A DNA stretch of 55,383 nucleotides from Nostoc sp. FACHB-110 (GTDB lineage: Bacteria; Cyanobacteriota; Cyanobacteriia; Cyanobacteriales; Nostocaceae). Location of the stretch: assembly GCF_014697425.1 (NCBI RefSeq), contig NZ_JACJRU010000049.1:1-55383 (forward strand), in the 5' to 3' direction. A program made the translations under genes and the position numbers. A model generated the notes under the pieces. That model was not told the DNA's origin and ran no database searches. It saw only the letters and a program-made list of their open reading frames with translations. Shown here piece by piece: positions 25,979 to 34,603 of this stretch (position 1 is its first letter; each line of letters starts with the position of its first letter).

Positions 25979-26557
25979 GTAGTTCACCATCAATTACAAC
26001 AAGCCAACCAGGAATTACAACGCCTGGCTTCTTTTGATGGCTTAACACAAGTAGCAAATCGGCGTTGCTTTGATGACACACTCAACAGAGAATGGCAAAA
26101 GTTGGCACGAGAAGCAGGCTGCTTATCTTTGATTTTGTGTGATGTTGATTACTTTAAGCTTTACAACGATACACACGGACATTTAGCCGGCGATGATACC
26201 CTCAGACAAGTTGCACAAGCGATTCAACAGGCCCTCAAACATCCTCATGGTTTGGTAGCTCGCTATGGTGGAGAAGAGTTTGCCGTAATTTTACCAAATA
26301 CTGATATGACAGCAGCGATCGCAGTTGCAACAGAAATTCAAACTAATATCAATGCTTTACAACTCCGTCATCCCCATTCTCAAGTCAGCGAACACATCAC
26401 ACTCAGTCTTGGCTTGGCAACCATTATTCCCCATGAGCGCTCATCGAGTACTATATTAGTTGCTGCTGCTGACCAAGCGCTTTACCAAGCAAAAGCACAA
26501 GGAAGAAACTGTGTTGTACACATAGGCTGTGAAGATATTGAAACCAAATTTAGCTAA
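25979..26557 (+). pseudogene. Truncated GGDEF (diguanylate cyclase) gene
   Basis: From 25979 the frame encodes a full GGDEF domain: a linker helix, SFDGLTQVANRRCFD, the CDVDYFKLYNDTHGH metal-binding segment and the active-site loop RYGGEEF. A TAG in the same frame at 25976-25978 closes it upstream, and there is no ATG, GTG or TTG before the DGLT motif. The first usable start is TTG 26102, which would cut away part of the catalytic fold. A short in-frame ATG stretch (25886-25975) precedes the TAG but shows no sensor domain. The most likely reading is a remnant of a response-regulator/GGDEF gene whose front part is lost. Cyclase residues themselves look intact. Confidence 0.6.
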
Positions 26558-26591
26558 TCACAACACGAATAAGCACCAACTTTGGTCAAGG

Positions 26592-27242
26592 ATGAACGGA
26601 AAAATTACTGCCAACATTAACCAAGTTAATTCTGTTTCTTCCTCCGTTCACGTTAGTGTTGTCCTGGTTGCGGCTTTTGGGATACTATTGACCAACAATG
26701 CTGATAATTCCGCATTTTCTCAAACTTTGAAGACCTCTCCAGCCACAAATAGAAGTGAAACTTTTGTTTGTAGCGACAAAAATTTAGCAACATTAACTAC
26801 TCAAATGTTAGCAGATTTACCTAGCTATGTTAATCGTGCTAGTCAACGTGGTCGTCGTCTGCGTAGAAGTAGTGATGTTTATAGCTATATGGTATTGGCT
26901 GGCAGACCTGAATTTCAACCTCTACCATTAAATTCTTTTAGCGGTAATTTGGCTGAACCAAAAAGTACAGATGCAGTTGAACAAGTTTTTTTTACTACTT
27001 TAGCTCGGCAGTATGCAGATGGAAAAGCAATTGAATTAGAAGAATTTCATTGGGCATTTTTAACAAAAACTCAACAACTTGGTTGGCGTTTAGTCTTAAT
27101 GTTTACCCAAACTGATGGCTACCCAAAACAACAACTACCCACACCGCCACGGGATAGTAGTAATAGTACGGTGGCTCAAGGAATTAAAGCTTGGTTAAGA
27201 GATTGTCAAGCTGGGAGTGTGCGTATCCGAAAAAAGATTTAA
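26592..27242 (+). CDS. Exported or membrane-anchored protein, unknown
   Basis: 216 residues from ATG 26592 (MNGKITANIN); an in-frame GTG at 26529 would overlap the GGDEF remnant. A hydrophobic segment at about residues 18-35 (VHVSVVLVAAFGILL) followed by AFSQ suggests a signal peptide. The mature part has FVCSDKNLATLTTQMLADLPSYVNRASQRGRR and QLGWRLVLMFTQ blocks that look conserved, plus a second Cys near the end (RDCQAG). I do not recognise a named family. It converges on the UDG gene, and the two stop codons overlap. Confidence 0.62.
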   Translation: MNGKITANINQVNSVSSSVHVSVVLVAAFGILLTNNADNSAFSQTLKTSPATNRSETFVCSDKNLATLTTQMLADLPSYVNRASQRGRRLRRSSDVYSYMVLAGRPEFQPLPLNSFSGNLAEPKSTDAVEQVFFTTLARQYADGKAIELEEFHWAFLTKTQQLGWRLVLMFTQTDGYPKQQLPTPPRDSSNSTVAQGIKAWLRDCQAGSVRIRKKI

Positions 27243-27922
27243 GCTGATTGTTGGCGAATTTCATCGTATTTAGACCGCACAGCTTGAATATCTTGCCACA
27301 TCAACCATTTAGGGCTGCCTTTTTCCTTTGAGGGGTTACGCAATAAGTATGAAGGGTGGAAAATTGGCATACACAAGCGTCCTTGCCACTCTAGCCATTG
27401 TCCACGAATTTTTGTAATTCCCTGCTTTTCACCAGTTAAACCTTTGAGTGCAGTTGCGCCTGTTAATAAAATAATTTTGGGGTCAACTAGGCGAATTTGC
27501 TCCAGTAAATAAGGCAAGCAAGCTGCCATTTCGCTAGGTGTGGGAACACGATTATTCGGTGGTCTACATTTATTGATGTTGGCTATGTAGACATCTTCTT
27601 CAGTTGTGAGGTTGACAGATTCTAAGATTTTGTCTAGTAATTGCCCGGATCTACCCACAAATGGTAAGCCTGTTTCATCTTCATGTTGACCTGGTGCTTC
27701 ACCCACAATCATGATTTGCGCGTTGAGATTTCCTCTTCCCACTACTGCATGAGTGCGAGTTTTTCCTAATTCGCAACGTTGACACTGGTTGCAGTGCTGG
27801 GCTAATTCGCTCATCTGGTTATATGTTCCCGCAGGTATGGGAATTTTGGCATCTGTAGGAATTAGCTCTGTTGGGTTTGAGCTTGACTCATTAAAGAGGC
27901 TGAGTTGAATGTCGCTGCTCAT
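27239..27922 (-). CDS. Family 4 uracil-DNA glycosylase (iron-sulfur type)
   Basis: 227 residues. Motif 1 is VGEAPGQHED (GEAPG 74-78) and motif 2 is HPSYLLRNPS near the C-terminus, both diagnostic for family 4. Cysteines at 47, 50, 119 and 135 match the [4Fe-4S] ligands of this family; Cys44 is extra. The enzyme removes uracil from DNA after cytosine deamination. The N-terminal 30 residues (MSSDIQLSLFNES) are a poorly conserved extension. Start ATG 27922. Confidence 0.92.
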   Translation of the reverse strand: MSSDIQLSLFNESSSNPTELIPTDAKIPIPAGTYNQMSELAQHCNQCQRCELGKTRTHAVVGRGNLNAQIMIVGEAPGQHEDETGLPFVGRSGQLLDKILESVNLTTEEDVYIANINKCRPPNNRVPTPSEMAACLPYLLEQIRLVDPKIILLTGATALKGLTGEKQGITKIRGQWLEWQGRLCMPIFHPSYLLRNPSKEKGSPKWLMWQDIQAVRSKYDEIRQQSA

Positions 27923-28013
27923 GAAAATACGCTTGTTGGGGTCAGCACCTGAGATTTAATTTCAGTTTGTTGCTGAATACTGAAATTAGCACGAGTTCCA
28001 TTGTAGCAGTGAA

Positions 28014-29096
28014 TTACTGCTCATATTGCATAGCCTTAGCATAATCACCCAAGGCGTAGCAAGCGACTTTTAAGCTAGCGAGCGCTTGTTCTTCAATGCG
28101 GCGGTCATTAATGCTTCTGGCTAGCAGTAGTCTTTGCTCATAATAGTTAATTGCTTTGTTGTAGTCTCCTAGGGCTTCACAAGCCACCCCTAAACTGCCT
28201 AAAGATTGTTCTTCGCTACGCTTATCTTTTAATTCTCTGGCTAATTGCAAACGTTCTTCATAATAAGCAATTGCTTTGCCGTAATCACTCGTAGCATAGC
28301 AAGCATTACCTAAATTTTTGAGTACTTGAATGGCGCTGCGGGGATTGTTGAGTAGGCGGGCAATTTTGACACACTGTTCATAATAGGCGATCGCTTGGGG
28401 ATAATTATCTAAAGCATACCAAGCGTTGCCTAAATTCTTTAGTACCTGTTCTATACCCCAATTATCTTGCAATTCTTGGACAATTTTTAAGCTTTGCTCT
28501 TGGTACTCAATTGCTTTAATAAAATTTCCTGATGCTTTATAAACTAATCCTAAGTTATTTAAAGCGGCGACTTGACTGCGCTTGTCTTGCAATTTTTGAG
28601 TTATTTTTAAGCATTCTTCTAAATATTTAATAGCTTTATTATGCTCACTCAGGTGTCTGTAAGCATTGCCTAAGTGAGATAGAGCTTGCATCTGCACTGT
28701 TAAATTGGGCTGATCTTTTTTTAAGGCTAAACACTGCTGGGCATAAACAATAGTTCGCTTATAATCTCCAGAGGCGTAAGTTACTACCGATAATAAAGAT
28801 AAAGCCTGTTCTTGCTGCTGGATTTCTCCTACCGCCTGAAATAACTCCAGAGATTTTTGCAACGACTTCAACGCCGCCATTAATTCTCCAGCCTGCTGCT
28901 GTTGCACGCCTTGTCGCATTAACTGTGCTGCTTCTAATAGCTGAGAATCGTTTTCTTGCGCCAACGCCATATCTTCTGGCCCATGTTGGCCAAATTCATG
29001 AGTGATGGTGTTGCGCTTGATGGGTTTGATCTTAATAGCAGGCACTGGCGTGGGAGAGGTATTGTTGATGTTATTTTTCAGTTCAGCGTCTGACAT
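28014..29096 (-). CDS. TPR (Fis1/LGN-like, 40-residue repeat) protein
   Basis: About 360 residues from ATG 29096 (MSDAELKNN), chosen because AGGA lies 8 nt upstream; the frame stays open 33 codons further. From about residue 55 the protein is an array of 40-residue tetratricopeptide repeats of the long type: ALSHLGNAYRHLSEHNKAIKYLEECLKI, ALNNLGLVYKASGNFIKAIEY, VLKNLGNAWYALDNYPQAIAYYEQC and so on, eight or so in all. There is no signal peptide, catalytic domain or membrane segment. Such proteins act as scaffolds; the partner is unknown. Neighbouring repeats are similar to each other, which points to internal duplication. Confidence 0.82.
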   Translation of the reverse strand: MSDAELKNNINNTSPTPVPAIKIKPIKRNTITHEFGQHGPEDMALAQENDSQLLEAAQLMRQGVQQQQAGELMAALKSLQKSLELFQAVGEIQQQEQALSLLSVVTYASGDYKRTIVYAQQCLALKKDQPNLTVQMQALSHLGNAYRHLSEHNKAIKYLEECLKITQKLQDKRSQVAALNNLGLVYKASGNFIKAIEYQEQSLKIVQELQDNWGIEQVLKNLGNAWYALDNYPQAIAYYEQCVKIARLLNNPRSAIQVLKNLGNACYATSDYGKAIAYYEERLQLARELKDKRSEEQSLGSLGVACEALGDYNKAINYYEQRLLLARSINDRRIEEQALASLKVACYALGDYAKAMQYEQ

Positions 29097-29316
29097 CGAC
29101 CAATTCCTATTAAGTTGGCTAGTGTAGCAGAAAGCAACTTGCAAAGCTCTAGCGTCTATGTTCTTGTGCAACTGCTGTAAATCAAGTTTTCCCAAAATTA
29201 AAGCCTATCTTTCATCGCTCATCATCACTTTAATTTGATGAATGAAACATTTTGCATTCAGCGAGCGCTATTCTCAACTCAATATATACAGCAAATATAT
29301 GGCTACTGTAGATTCT

Positions 29317-29646
29317 TTAGGACTTGACTGTAATATCAACCGTGGATCTATTCATTGGTGTTTGTGTATTCCACACTTGTTCAAATTCTGCTTTAGTGAT
29401 GCCAAATTCTTGAATATCTCTTTCGTCTAGTGGTTTATCACATAACATTCCGTAATCATCAAGAAAGTGACTACCATCATAAAACAGCACATTACCGTTT
29501 TCGTAGACTTCTATTTGTCTAACAGCATATAAATCTTGACCAATCTCGAGAAAATAGGTACTAGTACCCCAAGCATCAAACTCACCGCCTAGGGTTTCAT
29601 CCCAGAACCATTTGCAATATTTCTTGACATTGGTTGGTAAAGACAT
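29317..29646 (-). CDS. Small soluble protein, unknown
   Basis: 109 residues with an excellent ribosome binding site (AGGAGG, 8 nt before ATG 29646), so it is very likely translated. It is acidic and aromatic-rich: KKYCKWFWDETLGGEFDAWG, then strand pairs YFLEIGQDLYAVRQIEVYENGN and a C-terminal ERDIQEFGITKAEFEQVW helix. The layout resembles small immunity-type or DUF6881-like proteins, but I do not claim a family. It is isolated, 315 bp from the NADAR gene upstream. Confidence 0.7.
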   Translation of the reverse strand: MSLPTNVKKYCKWFWDETLGGEFDAWGTSTYFLEIGQDLYAVRQIEVYENGNVLFYDGSHFLDDYGMLCDKPLDERDIQEFGITKAEFEQVWNTQTPMNRSTVDITVKS

Positions 29647-29961
29647 AGTTTTTTCCTCCTGTGAGGGATTTCTATTCTCAACTCAAATCTACAAAAAATA
29701 TAATTTTTCCATGTCGAAGCAAGCATATATTAGCCATATTATGGGATTTTTTAACTACTCACAGAAATTGAGCATCAATAAGTAGGAAGTAGATACTTAG
29801 AAGTCAACTTGTTGGTAAATTCTATCCAGACTGCTATATCTATTTTAAAGTATTAATTTATCGACATAATTTAGATGTTTATCTAATTAATGTCTTGATT
29901 AAAGATAGTTAAGCCTCAAAAAATCTTGTGCAGAAAATTCTTAACTTTGCTTTTATTAGCT
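29647..29961. other. Intergenic region, 315 bp
   Basis: AT-rich DNA between the NADAR gene and the small protein gene on the same strand. It should hold the promoter of the small protein. I see no repeats, hairpins or additional frames worth calling. Confidence 0.5.
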
Positions 29962-30393
29962 TCAGCGCAGCATTTCTCGCACTTCCATTAATATTACTCC
30001 CAACATATTTTTCCCGCTACCATCGGCTCCACACCCCCAGTAGTAATCAATAGGTGAATTTTCGACAAGTTCTTCATCACCTGTAGACAGCAAAATTTCT
30101 CTAATATCTGGATGAGTGGCAAATTTGCGTAACACAGCTTGCTTCATCACATGATCTTTAACTTGCTCCCAGTCTGGGCGCAAAGGACGATTTCGTTCGC
30201 GCCCCATCTTGGCTGCTTCTTTAGGTGTTTTTGCCAGCCGAATTTGCTCTAAATGAATTGTACCGACAAACTTTTGCGCTTGAAAATAATGTTCGCTAGT
30301 ATACCAATACAACTCATCTAAAACAAAGCCGTGGGCGGAAAAGTTGGAAAAACAGCCATATTGTTCACGAGTACTGTAGAAATAAATAGTCAT
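29962..30393 (-). CDS. NADAR / YbiA-like N-glycosidase family protein
   Basis: 143 residues covering a whole NADAR domain (DUF1768): FYSTREQYGCFSNFSAHGF at the start, the WYTSEHYFQAQKF helix, a central KEAAKMGRERNRPLRPDWE, and the C-terminal YYWGCGADGSGKNMLGVILMEVR. Members such as E. coli YbiA hydrolyse intermediates of the riboflavin pathway; related domains act on ADP-ribosyl groups. Which reaction applies here cannot be told. Start ATG 30393. It follows the peroxiredoxin gene by 30 bp on the same strand and may be cotranscribed. Confidence 0.9.
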   Translation of the reverse strand: MTIYFYSTREQYGCFSNFSAHGFVLDELYWYTSEHYFQAQKFVGTIHLEQIRLAKTPKEAAKMGRERNRPLRPDWEQVKDHVMKQAVLRKFATHPDIREILLSTGDEELVENSPIDYYWGCGADGSGKNMLGVILMEVREMLR

Positions 30394-30423
30394 AAGGAAT
30401 CCCGCTTGATTTTGGGCATTATC

Positions 30424-30903
30424 TTAATGGTTAACCAATTCTTGCAACTTTGTTAACACAGCTTGGGCATGAGCTTTGGCTTTGACATTTGGCCAAGCAT
30501 AGGTAATGGTTCTATCAGGTGAAATCAAAAAAGTTGACCTGACAATTCCCATATATTCTTTACCCATAAACTTTTTTAATTGCCAAGCACCATAGCTTTC
30601 GGCTAGTTGATGTTCTGGGTCACTTAATAGGGTAATCGATAAATTATGTTTAGCAATAAATTTGCCATGAGATTTACCTGAGTCTGGACTGACACCTAAA
30701 ATTTTGGCTCCTAATTTGCTAAATTCTGGATGTAATTCGGTAAAGTCTTTGGCTTCTGTGGTGCAACCAGGGGTGTCATCTTTGGGATAAAAATATAGGA
30801 CAATCCATTCACCTGAAAAATTATCCAGGCTAACTAAATTAGCGTTTTGGTCAGGTGTGGAGAAATTTGGTGCAGGCTGTCCAATTTGGGGGATGTTGCT
30901 CAT
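30424..30903 (-). CDS. PrxQ/BCP-type peroxiredoxin with a single cysteine
   Basis: 159 residues with the peroxiredoxin active site YPKDDTPGCTTEA; the peroxidatic cysteine is Cys47. In most BCP/PrxQ proteins a resolving cysteine follows five residues later; here position 52 is Lys (EAKDF), and the protein has no other cysteine. It should therefore work by a one-cysteine mechanism that needs an outside thiol. It reduces hydrogen peroxide and organic peroxides. Cyanobacteria carry several PrxQ paralogues, one class of which lacks the second cysteine. It lies 30 bp before the NADAR gene. Confidence 0.92.
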   Translation of the reverse strand: MSNIPQIGQPAPNFSTPDQNANLVSLDNFSGEWIVLYFYPKDDTPGCTTEAKDFTELHPEFSKLGAKILGVSPDSGKSHGKFIAKHNLSITLLSDPEHQLAESYGAWQLKKFMGKEYMGIVRSTFLISPDRTITYAWPNVKAKAHAQAVLTKLQELVNH

Positions 30904-30967
30904 GATGGAACTAAAAAAATTACGATCGCCTCAAAAATTTTACCTGGAGTTGGCGATCGCTTATCGG

Positions 30968-31144
30968 CTAAATGTTGATACTGTTAGGTATCCGCGATGG
31001 CAGTAAATATTTATACTCAACTCCAGTCTCATTCAAACGTAATTGATTGCGGGAGTTGATTTGATCTTCGATATCTACGAGTTCGTTTTGAAACACAGTA
31101 ATAATTTTGTAACGATAATGACCTTGTTGCTCCTTAGAAGACAT
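30968..31144 (-). CDS. 58-residue small protein candidate
   Basis: ATG 31144 opens a 58-codon frame ending in TAG at 30968. The product begins MSSKEQQGHYRYKIITVFQNE and goes on through LVDIEDQINSRNQL to YKYLLPSRIP. Composition is balanced and protein-like with strand and helix alternation, unlike the spurious frames nearby. It sits 65 bp before the peroxiredoxin start on the same strand. The ribosome binding site is weak (AGG, 10 nt upstream). No family recognised. Confidence 0.45.
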   Translation of the reverse strand: MSSKEQQGHYRYKIITVFQNELVDIEDQINSRNQLRLNETGVEYKYLLPSRIPNSINI

Positions 31145-31266
31145 AATCTGCGCCTAGCTTAATATTCGTTAATAATTTATATAGACGACAAAAAATCAAA
31201 CTGTGCCGTATAGGTTGATTGTCTACCCCGATGTTTATACATACTCAATTGTGAAAAATACCATTC

Positions 31267-32109
31267 ATGCTACGTAAATTTACCAACCGTGAAGAATTCA
31301 TCGCTTATCTGCGTGAACAGTTCCCCCAAGCCGCAGCCAGAGACAACCATATCAGCGATATTAAAGGGGGACGCAAAGCCGCCCAAAAAGCACTACAAAA
31401 AGTAGATCCCGCAGCCTACAGCAAAACACGTAACTTTTTAACAGGGGCAGTTACCAAGCTTTCACCATACATCCGCTACGGAGTTTTCAGCCTGGCAGAA
31501 ATTAAAGAGTACGTCCTAGAGAATGTCAAACATCCTGATGATGCCACCAAACTGATTAATGAATTAGGTTGGCGGGATTATTGGCAAAGATTATATGTCA
31601 AGCTAGGCGATGGTATTTGGCAAGACCAAGAAGAATACAAAACTGGTTATTCACCCCAAGACTACGCCGCCGAGCTAGCCCAAGATATTCAACAAGGTAG
31701 TACAGGAAGAGTTTGTATAGATAGTTTCAGTAAAGAGTTACGTGAAACTGGTTACTTACACAACCATAGCCGGATGTGGTTAGCAGCTTACATCGTTCAT
31801 TGGCGGCGCATTCGTTGGCAAACAGGTGCTAAGTGGTTTTTAGAACATCTTTTAGATGGTGATCCGGCAAGTAATAATATGTCTTGGCAATGGGTTGCTA
31901 GCACCTTTAGCCATAAACCATATTTTTTCAATCGGGAAAATTTAGAACGCTACACCAAAGGTATTTACTGTCAGAAATGCCCTTTATATGGACATTGTGA
32001 TTTTGAAGGTAGCTACGAAGAACTCGAACAAAAATTATTTCCTCAAGGGGAATTTACTAAAAAACCCAATAGTCAAAGTTGGCAACATAGTAAGAGAGGC
32101 AAAAAATGA
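31267..32109 (+). CDS. Stand-alone photolyase/cryptochrome FAD-binding domain
   Basis: 280 residues equal to the C-terminal, helical FAD domain of photolyases, without the N-terminal alpha/beta domain. Landmarks are LTGAVTKLSPYIRYG (60-71), NELGWRDYWQRLY, the ETGYLHNHSRMWLAAYIVHW segment (160-179), and DGDPASNNMSWQWVASTFSHKPYFFN (197-222), which lines FAD. Exactly four cysteines occur: 150, 235, 238 and 244. Their spacing (C-x84-C-x2-C-x5-C) recalls the [4Fe-4S] ligands of iron-sulfur photolyases. The next gene starts inside its stop codon (ATGA) and encodes a photolyase-like alpha/beta domain, so the two products probably associate. Confidence 0.85.
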   Translation: MLRKFTNREEFIAYLREQFPQAAARDNHISDIKGGRKAAQKALQKVDPAAYSKTRNFLTGAVTKLSPYIRYGVFSLAEIKEYVLENVKHPDDATKLINELGWRDYWQRLYVKLGDGIWQDQEEYKTGYSPQDYAAELAQDIQQGSTGRVCIDSFSKELRETGYLHNHSRMWLAAYIVHWRRIRWQTGAKWFLEHLLDGDPASNNMSWQWVASTFSHKPYFFNRENLERYTKGIYCQKCPLYGHCDFEGSYEELEQKLFPQGEFTKKPNSQSWQHSKRGKK

Positions 32110-32522
32110 GTAAACCAATTATTTGGGTACATGGAGACTGTCTGAGTCCATCTAACCCGGCATTTCAAGAATACCCTGATGCCCCAGCAATTTGGGTTTG
32201 GGATGATGCGTTGATTGAAGAATGGCAATTAAGTCTAAAACGTATCGCTTTTATTTATGAATGCTTGCTAGAGTTACCCGTTGAAATTCGTCGCGGCAAT
32301 GTGTCGCAGGAAATTTTAGCTTTTGCGCAAGAAAATAATGCCAATTTAGTAGTCACGGCGGAAAGTCCTAGCCCTAGATTTGATGATATTTGCGATGAAA
32401 TAGAAAAAAATTTAGAGTTAGAAGTTTTAGAAGTAGAACCATTTTTTGAGTATGAGGGTTTTATAGATTTGAAGCGTTTTTCGCGCTATTGGAAGGTAGC
32501 GGAAAAGTACGTTTTTGAATGA
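32106..32522 (+). CDS. Photolyase-like N-terminal alpha/beta (antenna) domain protein
   Basis: 138 residues. The start PIIWVHGDCLSPSNPAFQ matches the first strand and loop of photolyases (IVWFRRDLRLSDNPAL in canonical ones). It is followed by AIWVWDDALI, a KRIAFIYECLLEL helix, EIRRGN and ANLVVTAESPSP, which track the Rossmann-like antenna domain. It is shorter than the usual 165 or so residues. It overlaps the FAD-domain gene by 4 bp (ATGA), so translation is probably coupled. In ordinary photolyases this domain precedes the FAD domain in one chain; here the order is reversed and the chain is split. The family call rests on pattern matching by eye. Confidence 0.65.
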   Translation: MSKPIIWVHGDCLSPSNPAFQEYPDAPAIWVWDDALIEEWQLSLKRIAFIYECLLELPVEIRRGNVSQEILAFAQENNANLVVTAESPSPRFDDICDEIEKNLELEVLEVEPFFEYEGFIDLKRFSRYWKVAEKYVFE

Positions 32523-32781
32523 ATTTAGACCCATACTCTATCAACTTGCACTAAATAATGATTCTTCGCTTTCTTGGCGTACTTGGCGGTTCGTAATCAA
32601 AAAATTTTCTGCATCTTCATGAAGAATTGGTATTGGCGTGACATGACTAAAGTAGTGCATAAATATAACTCTTGTGGTGTGGACAGGAAAGCCCGCACCG
32701 GACAGGTCTAATGCAACATTTTGGCTGTGTCAGTCCACTACAATTTAAAATTTACTAATCATTAGGAATTGTGATTATTTA

Positions 32782-34512
32782 ATGTTATTCTTGCAGGAAT
32801 TGTTAATTACTCCAATTAAAAGCACATCTGTTAATCAGAAACAACGTAATTTGGTATCAGTTTTATTTTACTTAATTCTCAGTTTAGGATTTGCTTTATT
32901 CTACGGCTGGCTAGGACTGCAAAAAGCTTTTAGAGGTGAGTATGTTGTCCAAGATGATGCTAGAGAATATGTATTTTGGATGCAGCGTTTTGTTGATGCA
33001 GAATTATTTAATCAGGATTTAATGGCTGATTATTTCCAATCAATTACGCCGTTAGGTTATGCCAGTGTTTACAAAATTCTGGCATATTTGGGAATTCAGC
33101 CTCTATTACTGAGTAAAATCTTACCTATTTTTTTAGGTTTGATTATGACTATCTATTGTTTTCGCCTTTGTATGGCAATATTTTCAGTACCATTGGCAGC
33201 TTTTATCAGCACTTTGCTACTTAATCAAAGTCTTGGGTTTAAAAGTGAGTTAATTTCGGCTACGCCGAGGTCTTTTTTATATCCTTTATTATTGGCTTTT
33301 CTTTATTATTTAGTGCGCGAATCTCGGCTCAAAATTTGCCTGGTAATTGTATTGGCAGGATTTTTTTATCCCATAACACTATTCATTTCTCTAGGAATTT
33401 TACTTTTCAGGATGCCGAGAAATTATGCTTTAATTGCCACTACTGTGGGATTAGGATTTTTAGCGTTGTTGCCTTATGCTTTGATGTCTTCGCAATACGG
33501 GCCTAGTGTCAGTGCAACTCAAGCTTTAACTATGCCAGAGTATTGGCCTGAAGGTAGACATCCTTTTTTTAATCACAATCTTTGGCAGTTTTGGTTGATT
33601 GGACAGCATAGCGGGATCTTACCCCCTTTACTACCCCCTTTTATTTGGTTGGGATTGTTTTTGCCGATTGTGTTGCGCTATCCTCATCGCTTTCCTTTAG
33701 TGAGGTTTGTGAATAGTAACATCAAGTTATTGCTACAAGTTGTTATAGTATCTTTGATTTTATATTTTGCTGCCCATGCCTTTTTCCTAAAGTTATTTTT
33801 TCCCACACGCTATACAGTTCATACGCTAAGAATTGTGATGGCGATCGCAGGCGGCATTACCTTAACTGTATTATTAGATGGATTTTTTATTGCTGATCGA
33901 CAAATGCAGGCTGCGGGAAATAAACGCAGATTCGGCTCCTTAGCGTTGACAATATTGGTTACTGCTATCCTATTTTTATATCCAAATCTATCAGGACGCT
34001 TCCCAACTACAGATTACAGGGTATCAACAGAGGGAAATTTATATCAATTTCTGCAACAGCAACCTAAAGATAGTCTAGTTGCAACTCTCGCAGATGAAGC
34101 CGATAATATTCCAACTTTTGCTCAAAGACCTATTTTAGTTGGTAGAGAATATGCACTGCCATTTCATATTGGTTATTACTCGCAAATTCGCCAACGCACG
34201 ATAGATTTAATTCACGGACAATACAGTTTTGACATAACATCCGCACAACAATTAATTCAAAAGTATGGCGTAGATTTTTGGCTAGTAGAACGCACAGCTT
34301 TTCAAGTTGAGTATTTAAATAAAAAAACCTGGCTGAAAAGTTTTCAACCAGTGTTTGCGGAAGCTGTAGGTAATTTGCAACAAGATAAAATTCCGGCAAT
34401 TGCAAAATTAATATCTCGCTGTTCTGTTCTAGAAACAGAAAGCTTTTCTGTTTTAAGAGCCGACTGCATTTTAACCTCACCCCAACCACAACCACCCTCT
34501 TCCGATAGATAG
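32782..34512 (+). CDS. Polytopic membrane protein, unknown (glycosyltransferase-like topology)
   Basis: 576 residues with about ten hydrophobic segments from residue 25 to 410, then a soluble C-terminal domain of about 160 residues. After the first helix there is a VVQDDAREYVFWMQRF segment: an Asp-Asp pair in the first large loop, as in GT-C glycosyltransferases. The C-terminal part has NLYQFLQQQPKDSLVATL and RPILVGREYALPFH. This layout resembles GT39/DUF-type lipid-linked sugar transferases, but I do not claim a substrate. Start ATG 32782. Neighbours do not help. Confidence 0.68.
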   Translation: MLFLQELLITPIKSTSVNQKQRNLVSVLFYLILSLGFALFYGWLGLQKAFRGEYVVQDDAREYVFWMQRFVDAELFNQDLMADYFQSITPLGYASVYKILAYLGIQPLLLSKILPIFLGLIMTIYCFRLCMAIFSVPLAAFISTLLLNQSLGFKSELISATPRSFLYPLLLAFLYYLVRESRLKICLVIVLAGFFYPITLFISLGILLFRMPRNYALIATTVGLGFLALLPYALMSSQYGPSVSATQALTMPEYWPEGRHPFFNHNLWQFWLIGQHSGILPPLLPPFIWLGLFLPIVLRYPHRFPLVRFVNSNIKLLLQVVIVSLILYFAAHAFFLKLFFPTRYTVHTLRIVMAIAGGITLTVLLDGFFIADRQMQAAGNKRRFGSLALTILVTAILFLYPNLSGRFPTTDYRVSTEGNLYQFLQQQPKDSLVATLADEADNIPTFAQRPILVGREYALPFHIGYYSQIRQRTIDLIHGQYSFDITSAQQLIQKYGVDFWLVERTAFQVEYLNKKTWLKSFQPVFAEAVGNLQQDKIPAIAKLISRCSVLETESFSVLRADCILTSPQPQPPSSDR

Positions 34513-34603
34513 AGACAAGTGGTAAATTTTTACGTAATCAGTCTTTATGCAGATGTAGAAGTAATTTTAGTATTCTGTGCATCTTTCACTTTGAAGTAAG
34601 ACA

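Noticed and set aside
32674..32724. Structured RNA upstream of the 32782 gene
   Set aside because: A GGTGTGG/CCGCACC hairpin followed by GGACAGG looks structured, but I can match it to no known RNA class and it has no terminator.
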